DNA of 64,000 bases from an uncultured Phocaeicola sp. (lineage in GTDB: Bacteria > Bacteroidota > Bacteroidia > Bacteroidales > Bacteroidaceae): the NCBI GenBank assembly GCA_944320815.1, contig CALUIZ010000001.1:62001-126000 (forward strand). The letters run 5' to 3'. Shown here one piece after another: positions 1-8,278 of the stretch. The position numbers were made by a program, and so were the translations under genes. Numbering within the stretch: the first letter of the stretch is position 1; each line of letters starts with the position of its first letter. Under the pieces are notes generated by a model, which worked only from the letters and a program-made list of their open reading frames with translations, was not told where the DNA came from and did not search any database.

Positions 1-2
1 GG

Positions 3-1442
3 AGGATGATTTTCCGGATTCTGGGCATTCTGCTTTTTATAGAAGCGATGCTGTTCCTTGTGTGCATGGGAGTGGCCTTGTTTTATGAAGAAACGGACTA
101 TATTCACTTTGTCTATTCGGCCCTGCTGAATGCCGGAGTGGGAAGCGTGCTGGTTTTCCTTGGCCGCCATGCCAAGAACACGGTGACGCGCAGGGACGGA
201 TACTGTATCGTGGCCTTCACCTGGCTGCTGTTCACCGCTTTCGGGATGCTCCCTTTCTATTTCAGCGGGAGTATCCCGACGGTTGCCGACGCTTTCTTTG
301 AAACGATGTCCGGATTCACCACCACCGGAGCTACGATACTCGATGACATAGAGTCGCTTTCGCACGGAATGCTGTTCTGGCGCAGTTTCACGCACTGGAT
401 AGGCGGTCTGGGAATCATCTTTTTCACCATTGTGGTGCTGCCGATTTTCGGGGTGGGGAACCAGGTGCTGTTCAAGGCCGAGGCTACGGGAGTGACCCAC
501 GACAAGATTCATCCGAAGGTGAGCATAATGGCCAAATGGCTCTGGACGGTCTATCTGGTTCTGACGGTGGTGGAAACCCTGCTGCTGGTATTGGGAGGCA
601 TGGGATGGTTTGATGCGGTATGCCATGCGTTCGGCACTACGGCAACCGGCGGATTCTCCACCAAACAGGCAAGCGTGGCCTATTGGAATTCGCCTTTCAT
701 TGAATATGTCATCGCCATCTTCATGATTCTTTCCGCCGTGAACTTCTCGCTTTACTTCATGTGTCTGAAAGGACGTTGCGGACAACTTTTCCGCGATGAC
801 GAGACGAAATGGTTTTTGGGTTCCATCCTCCTTGTCACAGTGCTGATTGCCGCCTCACTAGTGGTCCAGAACGGTTATGGGGTGGAGGAGGCGTTCCGCA
901 AGTCGCTCTTCCAGGTGGCCACGCTCCATACCTCAAGCGGATTCGCCACGGACGACTACATGAACTGGGCACCCTTCACCTGGGTGCTGCTGGTCTATTG
1001 CATGCTTGCCGGCGGATGTACAGGATCGACCAGCGGGGGAATCAAAATCATGCGTCTGCTCATCGTGATGCGTAACATAAAGAATGAATTCCGGCGCATG
1101 ATGCATCCGCGGGCCGTGCTGCCCATCAAGGTGAACCGTATGGCAGTATCGCAGGCTACGGTATCGACGGTGAGTACCTTCGTGCTGCTTTATCTGGGAT
1201 GTGTCTTCGTGGGATGGCTGGTCTACATGTTTATGGGGCTGGGACTGACGGAAGCGTTGAGCATCACGATTTCGAGCATTGGAAATGCCGGTCTGGCTCT
1301 GGGGGCATTCGGTCCGGCCTATTCATGGAACGGTCTTCCGGAGGCCGGGAAATGGCTTTCCTCTTTCCTGATGCTGATCGGCCGTCTTGAACTGTTCGGA
1401 ATCCTGCTGATGTTCTCCCCCAGCTTCTGGGAGAAACGGTGA
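3..1442 (+). CDS. trkH: TrkH-type potassium uptake membrane subunit (5' end outside window)
   Basis: Channel-like membrane subunit of a Trk/Ktr K+ uptake system, normally gated by a cytoplasmic TrkA protein. The four pore-loop repeats are visible: GFTTTGAT near residue 100, TTATGGFST near 215, HTSSGFAT near 310 and SIGNAGLALG near 425, each between hydrophobic helix pairs. The conserved GGCTGSTSGG follows the third loop. From the first ATG in the window (position 6) 478 residues are visible, about full length for the family. A sense codon precedes that ATG and the GGAGG touches it with no spacing, so the true start probably lies a few codons upstream, outside the window. A trkA partner would be expected just upstream but is not visible. 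The gene faces convergent aguB across a strong hairpin. Confidence 0.93.
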   Translation, partial: RMIFRILGILLFIEAMLFLVCMGVALFYEETDYIHFVYSALLNAGVGSVLVFLGRHAKNTVTRRDGYCIVAFTWLLFTAFGMLPFYFSGSIPTVADAFFETMSGFTTTGATILDDIESLSHGMLFWRSFTHWIGGLGIIFFTIVVLPIFGVGNQVLFKAEATGVTHDKIHPKVSIMAKWLWTVYLVLTVVETLLLVLGGMGWFDAVCHAFGTTATGGFSTKQASVAYWNSPFIEYVIAIFMILSAVNFSLYFMCLKGRCGQLFRDDETKWFLGSILLVTVLIAASLVVQNGYGVEEAFRKSLFQVATLHTSSGFATDDYMNWAPFTWVLLVYCMLAGGCTGSTSGGIKIMRLLIVMRNIKNEFRRMMHPRAVLPIKVNRMAVSQATVSTVSTFVLLYLGCVFVGWLVYMFMGLGLTEALSITISSIGNAGLALGAFGPAYSWNGLPEAGKWLSSFLMLIGRLELFGILLMFSPSFWEKR

Positions 1443-1491
1443 AACGTACAGACGGATGCGGCGGAAGCTATGCCAAGTCTGAAAAATCAAA

Positions 1492-1544
1492 CGAAGAGCC
1501 ACAAAGGCCCAGAATTTCATTTGTCTGGCCTTTGTGGTTCTTCG
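1492..1544. terminator. Bidirectional hairpin between trkH and aguB
   Basis: An 18-bp stem with one G-T pair (left arm 1492-1509, right arm 1527-1544) lies between the convergent ends of trkH (+) and aguB (-). There is no long T tract, but position and stem strength fit a shared transcription end. Confidence 0.7.
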
Positions 1545-1570
1545 TTCAAGAAATATATTGACCGCTTCCG

Positions 1571-2458
1571 TCAGTCGATGAAGCGTTTGGTAAGCGGTCC
1601 GAATTCGTCAATGCGTCTGTCGCGGAGGAAAGGCCACCAGCGGCGCACATTCTCGCTGCGGTCCATGTCTATCTCCACCACCATGTTCTCTTCTTCCGTG
1701 TTGCCGGCCTGGGCGATGACCTCACCCTGTGGGCCTGCCACGAAACTGTTGCCCCAGAACTGGATGCCGCCTGTCGCACCCGACGGGTCCGGTTCGTGTC
1801 CTACACGGTTCACCGCTATCACGGGCAGTCCGTTGGCCACAGCATGACCTCTCTGCACAGTAACCCATGCCCCCAACTGGCGCAACTTCTCTTCGCGCGT
1901 GTCGGTGCTTTCCCATCCGATGGCTGTGGGGTAAATCAGCAACTCAGCTCCTTTCAGGGCCATCAGCCGCGCCCCTTCCGGATACCACTGGTCCCAGCAT
2001 ACCTGCACGCCGAGTTTCCCCACGGAAGTCTCTATCGGCTCGAATCCCAGATCGCCGGGAGTGAAATAGAATTTCTCGTAATAGGCCGGATCGTCAGGAA
2101 TGTGCATCTTGCGGTATTTTCCGGCAATGCTTCCGTCAGCGTCGAAAACTACGGCGGTATTATGATACAATCCCGGTGCACGGCGTTCAAAGAGCGAAGT
2201 GACCAGCACAATATGATAGGCTGCGGCTATTTCTCCGTAGAATCCAGTGGAAGGTCCGGGTATTGGTTCTGCAAGGTCAAACATGGACGTGTCTTCCGTC
2301 TGGCAGAAATACGGAGTATTGTGCAACTCCTGGAGCACGACGAGTTGTGCTCCGGCCTTTGCCACAGCCGCTATGTTGTGGTGCAGCTTTTCGAGATTCA
2401 GTTTGATGTTGTCGGTGCATGACTGCTGTATGATTCCGACGCGGATAGTTCTTTTCAT
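1571..2458 (-). CDS. aguB: N-carbamoylputrescine amidase
   Basis: Hydrolyses N-carbamoylputrescine to putrescine, CO2 and ammonia, the last step of the agmatine route to polyamines. It is a nitrilase-superfamily protein of 295 residues, the usual length. The catalytic triad is readable: Glu44 in LQELHNTPYF, Lys117 in KYRKMHIPDDP and Cys154 in VCWDQWYPE. The HNTPYF and DDPAYYEKFYF segments are typical of the AguB branch rather than of other nitrilases. It starts 15 bp after the aguA stop, so the two consecutive pathway enzymes are almost certainly co-transcribed. Confidence 0.95.
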   Translation of the reverse strand: MKRTIRVGIIQQSCTDNIKLNLEKLHHNIAAVAKAGAQLVVLQELHNTPYFCQTEDTSMFDLAEPIPGPSTGFYGEIAAAYHIVLVTSLFERRAPGLYHNTAVVFDADGSIAGKYRKMHIPDDPAYYEKFYFTPGDLGFEPIETSVGKLGVQVCWDQWYPEGARLMALKGAELLIYPTAIGWESTDTREEKLRQLGAWVTVQRGHAVANGLPVIAVNRVGHEPDPSGATGGIQFWGNSFVAGPQGEVIAQAGNTEEENMVVEIDMDRSENVRRWWPFLRDRRIDEFGPLTKRFID

Positions 2459-2473
2459 GTCTTACAAGTGTTT

Positions 2474-3502
2474 TTAGAATGATTCGACAGATTCAGGATA
2501 TTGCATGGTGACGCAATGCAGCGACCCGTGTTGGCGGATAAGGGACCGGCAGTCGATTCCTACGATTTCACGTCCGGGAAAGGCTTCGGCCAGCACTTCC
2601 GCCGCGCGCTTGTCATTTTCAGGCTGCGCGTAGGTGGGATAGAGCACTGCCCCGTTCATTATCAGGAAATTGGCATATGTGGCGGGAAGGCGGTGTCCGT
2701 CCTCGTCGCGGATAGCCGACGGCATGGGGAGCGGGAGCAGCCGGTAGGGGTCTCCGTCGAGTGTCCGGAACGTCCTGAGCTGGTTCTCCATCGATGAGAG
2801 CGCGCCATAGTGCTCGTCCTCCCTGTCTGTGCACTGCACGTACACGATGGTATGGTCGGGGCAGAGCCGGGCCAGCGTGTCCACGTGGCTGTCCGTGTCA
2901 TCTCCCTCCAGATAGCCGTAGTCCAGCCAGAGTACCTGGCGGAGGTTGAATCTTTTCATCAGATACTGCTCAATGTCCATGCGTGTCATCGTGTCGTTCC
3001 GGTTGGGCGAGAGCAGGCAGGTGGATGTGGTAAGCAGAGTGCCTTCCCCGTCACTCTCTATCGACCCGCCTTCGAGGATGAAATTGCGGCAATTGATGTA
3101 GTCTCCGTTCAGAATGCCGGTTTTCGCAAGATGCAAGTTGATGAGATTGTCCTTGTCGGCCGCGAACTTCAGTCCCCACCCGTTGAAGCAGAAGTCGAGC
3201 AGCAGAGGGTCGGAGTGCCGTTCGATGAGCGTGATGAACGCATGGTCGCGCGCCCAAGTGTCGTTTGTGGGACACTCCACAAACCTGATCCGGTCACGGC
3301 GGGGAAGATTCTCCAGTGCGGCGGGAAATTCAGGCGCGACGAGCAGCAGAGGCTGCCGTGAAGTGATTTCCGTCGCAATGTTTACGAAACACTTTTCCAC
3401 TTCGTCAAGCATGTATGCCCAGTCGGTTCCGGCATGCGGCCATGTCAGTTGGATGTAACTTTGGGGATGCCACTCGGCAGGCAAGAAATAAGTCTTTTCC
3501 AT
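2474..3502 (-). CDS. aguA: Agmatine deiminase (agmatine iminohydrolase)
   Basis: Converts agmatine to N-carbamoylputrescine and ammonia and feeds AguB, encoded directly downstream. A 342-residue member of the peptidyl-arginine-deiminase fold (Porphyromonas-type PAD family). The N-terminal PAEWHPQSYIQLTWPH, the NDTWARDHAF box near residue 80, EGGSIESDG near 144, the His in DTDSHVDTL (about 216) and the nucleophilic Cys330 in GSLHCVTMQYP are all present, so the active site looks intact. It begins 21 bp after tamB on the same strand, so transcription may come from the tamB promoter; no separate promoter was recognised in the gap. Confidence 0.95.
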   Translation of the reverse strand: MEKTYFLPAEWHPQSYIQLTWPHAGTDWAYMLDEVEKCFVNIATEITSRQPLLLVAPEFPAALENLPRRDRIRFVECPTNDTWARDHAFITLIERHSDPLLLDFCFNGWGLKFAADKDNLINLHLAKTGILNGDYINCRNFILEGGSIESDGEGTLLTTSTCLLSPNRNDTMTRMDIEQYLMKRFNLRQVLWLDYGYLEGDDTDSHVDTLARLCPDHTIVYVQCTDREDEHYGALSSMENQLRTFRTLDGDPYRLLPLPMPSAIRDEDGHRLPATYANFLIMNGAVLYPTYAQPENDKRAAEVLAEAFPGREIVGIDCRSLIRQHGSLHCVTMQYPESVESF

Positions 3503-3523
3503 ATATCTGTATTTATATCTGTG

Positions 3524-6500
3524 TCAGTTCTGTTGTCCGCGTTTCTGTTGGGCGGCGGGGAGCGCAGTCCCGTTTCCGTCCGCATTCTGTCCGCTTTTCT
3601 CCGTCTGCCGGGAGGGACGGTTGCGTCTGCGCCTCAGAAACCAGTCGAACAGCTCGCTCCAGTCTGTGAAATCCTTCTTGTACATCAGGCCGATGCCCTG
3701 TGTCGTCAAAGTCGATTTCGTGAAATAACGGTCATTGGTCTGGTTGTATCCCCTCAGGCGGAACTCCCCGCCGGGCGTGAGCAGCCAGATGGCTTCAAAG
3801 TCACCCACAAAGTTCGTGTTCTGCAGCGTGTTCTCCCTGTATCCGAAGTTTCCGTTGATGATCAGGCGGTTGTTGAGGAGACGTCCGGACAGAATCGCTT
3901 CAGCCTCTACGTCGCTCCACCCCTTCTCGCCAGTGGTGAGGTTGGTGCCCACATTCCAGTTCCGGCTGTTTATGACCTGCGAGAGCATGTTGTTGAGCTG
4001 TCCCGACAATGTGCTGAAAGCCAGCGAGCTGGTAGCATCGGTTTGGCTGGTGTTCTCGGCTGCCAGATCGTACGTATAGAACTTGCCCACACTCAGCAGG
4101 TAGATAATCTGTGTATTCATCTGCTCCTCGGTGCTTGTAAGGCTCCTCACCAGTTCGCGATCCTCGTCGCTCACCGTGGGAAGCTCCAGTCCAAACTTCA
4201 GTTCGGGTGAGGTGAGGTTGCCGCTTAGGTTCAGCAGGCAGTTCACTCTGACGTTTCCTTTCGATGTGGAAGCATCAGCAATCAAGTCATTCAATGAAGC
4301 CGAGTTGACCGTATATACGGCCTGCACGTTCAGGTTGGCGTTGCGCGGATTTCCGCTGAACACCACCGTTCCTCCTGGCTGCAGGACAAAATCCTTGCGG
4401 ATTACGTTCTGCAGACTCATCTTGTACATCCCGTCGGTGATGTTGTACGTCCCGAACATCTGGAAATCCCCCTTGTTGAAGAAGTTCACGCGCAGGTTTC
4501 CGGTGCCATGCGCCGAGATATTGTCTCCCGCCGCAGGGTCCATGATGATTTTCATGCTGGCCTGTTCGGTGGGTTCAATCTGAAGGTTGATGTGCACATC
4601 GGCCTGCTCTTCTTCAACTTGCTCCTCCTCTCGCGCGTTGAGGTAATGATAAATTTCCGTGTCCGCGTCAACCTGCTGGCGGCGGGGCGTATGGTCTACA
4701 AAAGTGATGAAGCCGCTGCTGGCCGCTTCGGCTGCAGTCCCCAGCACATAAGCGAAGCTCGTCTTCGCGTCAGCACGCATTGTCCCGTCCACATTGAGCT
4801 GGTTGTCTCCCCCCTGCAGGCGTACGTTGCCGGTCGAATAGATCCGTCCGTAGAAGGGGAACTCCGGAGTGGAAGCAGAAGTGTTGTAGACCAGCATGTT
4901 GTCGGTGTCGAAAGAGAAGCTGTAGCGCATGTTCTTCATTTTCCGGTGGGTCAGTGTGCCGTCAGCTCTCCCTTCATGCCCTTCAGAGTCGGATATCCGG
5001 ACGTTGGTGAAGCGGAACATTCCGGGCGTGGCGCGCACGGAGTCCGCGCTGGCCTCGAAACGCGTGTTGAGGATGTTGACCTTCATGCCCATTCTGGCCT
5101 TCACGCTCCCTTCTATGTCCAGTTGCGCGAACGGCCCGAAGAGCCGCACGTTGCCGTATGCCTCTCCGCTGACATCGCTGAATATTCTGGAGACGAACGG
5201 CTGCAGGAACGACAGGGGAGTGCCTCCGGCCTGTATGTGAAGGTCGAGTCCTTTCTGTTTGGGAGAAATGTATCCGTTGACCAGAGTGGTGCAGTTCTCG
5301 TCTCTCCTGATGTCGGCATACAGGCGTATCCCGTCCACTTCCTTATCCCATGTTCCCGTGATATCGGCCTCTCCCAGAAGTGCGTCGTTCAGAGAGAATC
5401 CCTCCACACCAAGTTTCGCTTCCATCACGGGATCCTTCAGGAGATGCCGCAGGTGCACTCTCCCGCTCACCTCTCCATCGAAGCTCACCGCATGGAATTG
5501 GATCATGTCCATGATGTAGTGCAAGTTGATGTTTTTCAAATCCGCCACGCAGGAGTCGGCTTCAGTCTTTCCGACACGTCCGTTCACGCTCAGATGCTGG
5601 TCGGAATGCTCGAAAAGGAAGTCGCGTATCTCGATGCTGTCTTTGGCCAAAGAGATTCGGGCCGGATGGATATGCCACACCGTGTCGTTGAGTATCACAT
5701 CGCTCGGGCGGATATCTATCCGTGCGCCCAGCTTCCTGTCGGGAGTCTGAGAAAAGGATGTCACCGCATCAATCTTCCCGCTGAAGGTTTGCGGCGCATT
5801 GTTCCCCCAGAACAGCGTAGTGTGCAGTCTGTCGTCTCCGGCACGCGCGAGGAGTGAGAAGTTGAACATTGCCCCCTTCTTCATCAGCGTGCTGGCCCGG
5901 AGCTGGCATTGCAGCGCGCCATCCACGTTCCTGCAAAGCAATGTCCCCGACTCATAGTGTTTCCCGTTGTAAGTGAACTGCGGGAGATAACCGCTCACGT
6001 GTATGTCGCCCGTACTGTCGCTGAAATGTCCGCTGAAGTTGGCGGGCATCTGGAGGCGGAACGGAATCTTGAACGCTTTTGAGAGGATGTCGCTGTTGTC
6101 CATCGACAGTTTGAAACGGAAGTCGTTACCGGTTTCGGGCATTTCGCCATCGTCCGCCAGCAGGGAGGGGATATGCCGTCTGACTACTTTCAGCACGCTC
6201 GCGAACGCTGTGCGATATGAGTATCTCCCTTCTATGGTTCCGTGGAGGAAGGGAGCGTCAATCCGGATGCTTTTCTTTTCGTCACCGGAGGTTCCCGCAC
6301 TTACGCTGAGGTGAGGCATGAAATAGTCGAAGTTGTCATCCGCCGCATCGATGTCCAGACTGTCGAGACTGATTTTTCCCTGCATGTCGTCGATGGAATG
6401 TCCGCTGAAATCTGCCGTGAGGTTCATCGACAGACTGGTATCCTCGTATTTTTCTGTCAGGTTGAGCCTGTCGGGACGCACGCCGCGCATCACGGCCTTC

Positions 6501-8062
6501 AGGTTGAAGTCGGGTATGGGCTGGTCGGTGGCCACACTCCCGTTCACATCGACACTCCCGTTCGGATCATCGATGGAGAGATGTCCGTTGAAGCCTCCCG
6601 GCCTGAAGGTCCCGTCAAGACTGATCTGACTGTATGTGTAGCCGTTGTATTCCAAGGAACCGACAGTTCCCTTTATATAGGATTCTGGCTGCCGGTTGTG
6701 GTATCTGAAATCCTGAAGCTCAAGGTCGAACGAGGCTTTCCCCACTTTTTCCTTTCCGAGAAGTTCTCCCAAGGCGAAGTCGGAAGAAGTGACCTTTCCG
6801 GAATAGGTTCTCGACCGGTTGAGACTGTCCTTGTGGAGGGTGATGTTGGCGTTGATGTCACCCGGCCGTGTCTGTATGAGTCCGTGGGCAGTGAACTGGG
6901 TCGGATAGCCGGACACGTCACCGCTGAAGCGCACGAACCCCGTCCGTTCCAGCAGCGGCGGCATGGAGCCTTCCCCTTTCAGGTTGGAGGTGAGCCATGC
7001 CATGCCTTCCTCGTTCAGCAGCATCCGCTCTACATTTCCATAGAAATAGGGAGTGAGGGGGCGGGTGTCGCCGTCAAGCATTCCATCCGCACGCATGAAT
7101 ATCTCTCCTTCTGCGCCGGAAAGAATGATTTCGGGACAATAGACCCTCCGTCCTTTTCCGGAGAACCTGAGGCTCAGACTTACGGAGTCTGTGAAATGCG
7201 ACAGGGCTGGAGCAAACGGTGACAAGTCGGCAGGGGTGACTGCCGCATGGAGACTGCCGGAATAACGGATGTTCCCGCTGAGAACCGACAGGCTGTCGGG
7301 CGAGGCTCCGGTCACTGCCAGCGTATCGACCGCCAAAGCGGTGCGGGGAAGCTCCAGCCGCAGGTCGTTAAGCCAGACACCTTCTTTTCCTGCTGTTATC
7401 TTGAAGCGGAAACGCTTCAGTGTCAGACCACTCCGCTCGTTGAAACTCATGCGGCGCAACTGCAGGTTGAGCGAGTCGGCGCGCAATGCTTTCAGTGAGA
7501 TGGTGGCCGAGAGATTGTTCACCGCGATATGTCCGGGATTGAACCTGTTTTCCGTGACCGGAACAGAATTAACGTCGTATCTGAATTGTCCGCGACGGAC
7601 AAGTACGGAGTTGATGCGCAGGTCGATGTCCGTCTTCTTCCTTATTGTGTCTTTCGGCGTGAAAGCGTCAAGCACGAACTGGCAGTTGAGGGGAGCGTCG
7701 GGAGTGGCGCGCGCCAGCCGCACGTCAAGTCCGAAAAGCTGTACGCTACTGACGCTTATTTTTCCGTGGAACAGTGAGGATACGTCAAATTTGGCGGCCA
7801 GACGCGAAACGCGCAGCATTTCCCGTCCCTGCCGGTCGTTCATCCGGACGTTCTGGACGATGATGCGGTTGAGGAAACCGATGTCGATGTTCCCGACGGA
7901 GACTTCCGTGCCGAGGAGCGAGGAGAGTTCACCGGCCACATATGCCGAGAGCCGATGCTGCACGCCGGAAAGATTGAACAGGGCAATCAGTCCGAAATAG
8001 CACACCAGCGTGAAGATGACGGTGAAGCGGATGACTTCCTTTATACGCGCGGCTCGACTCAT
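3524..8062 (-). CDS. tamB: TamB-family inner-membrane-anchored translocation/assembly protein
   Basis: A 1512-residue AsmA/TamB (DUF490) family protein. One transmembrane segment near residues 12-32 (VIFTLVCYFGLIALF) anchors it to the inner membrane. The rest is repetitive beta-rich sequence expected to form a long periplasmic groove, ending in the conserved TamB C-terminal region. Family members are implicated in outer-membrane protein assembly and in phospholipid transport between membranes. The extreme C-terminus is basic and Gln-rich, as in other Bacteroidota members. No TamA/TamL partner lies adjacent in this window. The aguA-aguB pair follows on the same strand with short gaps. Confidence 0.92.
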   Translation of the reverse strand: MSRAARIKEVIRFTVIFTLVCYFGLIALFNLSGVQHRLSAYVAGELSSLLGTEVSVGNIDIGFLNRIIVQNVRMNDRQGREMLRVSRLAAKFDVSSLFHGKISVSSVQLFGLDVRLARATPDAPLNCQFVLDAFTPKDTIRKKTDIDLRINSVLVRRGQFRYDVNSVPVTENRFNPGHIAVNNLSATISLKALRADSLNLQLRRMSFNERSGLTLKRFRFKITAGKEGVWLNDLRLELPRTALAVDTLAVTGASPDSLSVLSGNIRYSGSLHAAVTPADLSPFAPALSHFTDSVSLSLRFSGKGRRVYCPEIILSGAEGEIFMRADGMLDGDTRPLTPYFYGNVERMLLNEEGMAWLTSNLKGEGSMPPLLERTGFVRFSGDVSGYPTQFTAHGLIQTRPGDINANITLHKDSLNRSRTYSGKVTSSDFALGELLGKEKVGKASFDLELQDFRYHNRQPESYIKGTVGSLEYNGYTYSQISLDGTFRPGGFNGHLSIDDPNGSVDVNGSVATDQPIPDFNLKAVMRGVRPDRLNLTEKYEDTSLSMNLTADFSGHSIDDMQGKISLDSLDIDAADDNFDYFMPHLSVSAGTSGDEKKSIRIDAPFLHGTIEGRYSYRTAFASVLKVVRRHIPSLLADDGEMPETGNDFRFKLSMDNSDILSKAFKIPFRLQMPANFSGHFSDSTGDIHVSGYLPQFTYNGKHYESGTLLCRNVDGALQCQLRASTLMKKGAMFNFSLLARAGDDRLHTTLFWGNNAPQTFSGKIDAVTSFSQTPDRKLGARIDIRPSDVILNDTVWHIHPARISLAKDSIEIRDFLFEHSDQHLSVNGRVGKTEADSCVADLKNINLHYIMDMIQFHAVSFDGEVSGRVHLRHLLKDPVMEAKLGVEGFSLNDALLGEADITGTWDKEVDGIRLYADIRRDENCTTLVNGYISPKQKGLDLHIQAGGTPLSFLQPFVSRIFSDVSGEAYGNVRLFGPFAQLDIEGSVKARMGMKVNILNTRFEASADSVRATPGMFRFTNVRISDSEGHEGRADGTLTHRKMKNMRYSFSFDTDNMLVYNTSASTPEFPFYGRIYSTGNVRLQGGDNQLNVDGTMRADAKTSFAYVLGTAAEAASSGFITFVDHTPRRQQVDADTEIYHYLNAREEEQVEEEQADVHINLQIEPTEQASMKIIMDPAAGDNISAHGTGNLRVNFFNKGDFQMFGTYNITDGMYKMSLQNVIRKDFVLQPGGTVVFSGNPRNANLNVQAVYTVNSASLNDLIADASTSKGNVRVNCLLNLSGNLTSPELKFGLELPTVSDEDRELVRSLTSTEEQMNTQIIYLLSVGKFYTYDLAAENTSQTDATSSLAFSTLSGQLNNMLSQVINSRNWNVGTNLTTGEKGWSDVEAEAILSGRLLNNRLIINGNFGYRENTLQNTNFVGDFEAIWLLTPGGEFRLRGYNQTNDRYFTKSTLTTQGIGLMYKKDFTDWSELFDWFLRRRRNRPSRQTEKSGQNADGNGTALPAAQQKRGQQN

Positions 8063-8278
8063 TTTGCATCAGTTTTGTAGAATAAGGAACAAAATTACAA
8101 ATAACGTTTGAATTAGTCTTCCGTGCGGATGGGTTATTAGCAATTTTTTACGTCTCGGGAGCGGGGAGGGGAGAAGAGAGAAGAATTTCTGTCTGCGGCA
8201 TGTTTCCGCTTTTTCAACTCTTCATTCCTCACTCCCCGTTCTTCAACCGTTCCGAAAACCGTAAGGATGGTGATTGTT

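Noticed and set aside
4508-5857. Plus-strand frame of 449 codons inside tamB
   Set aside because: Antisense shadow of a well-supported TamB gene, with no domain features.
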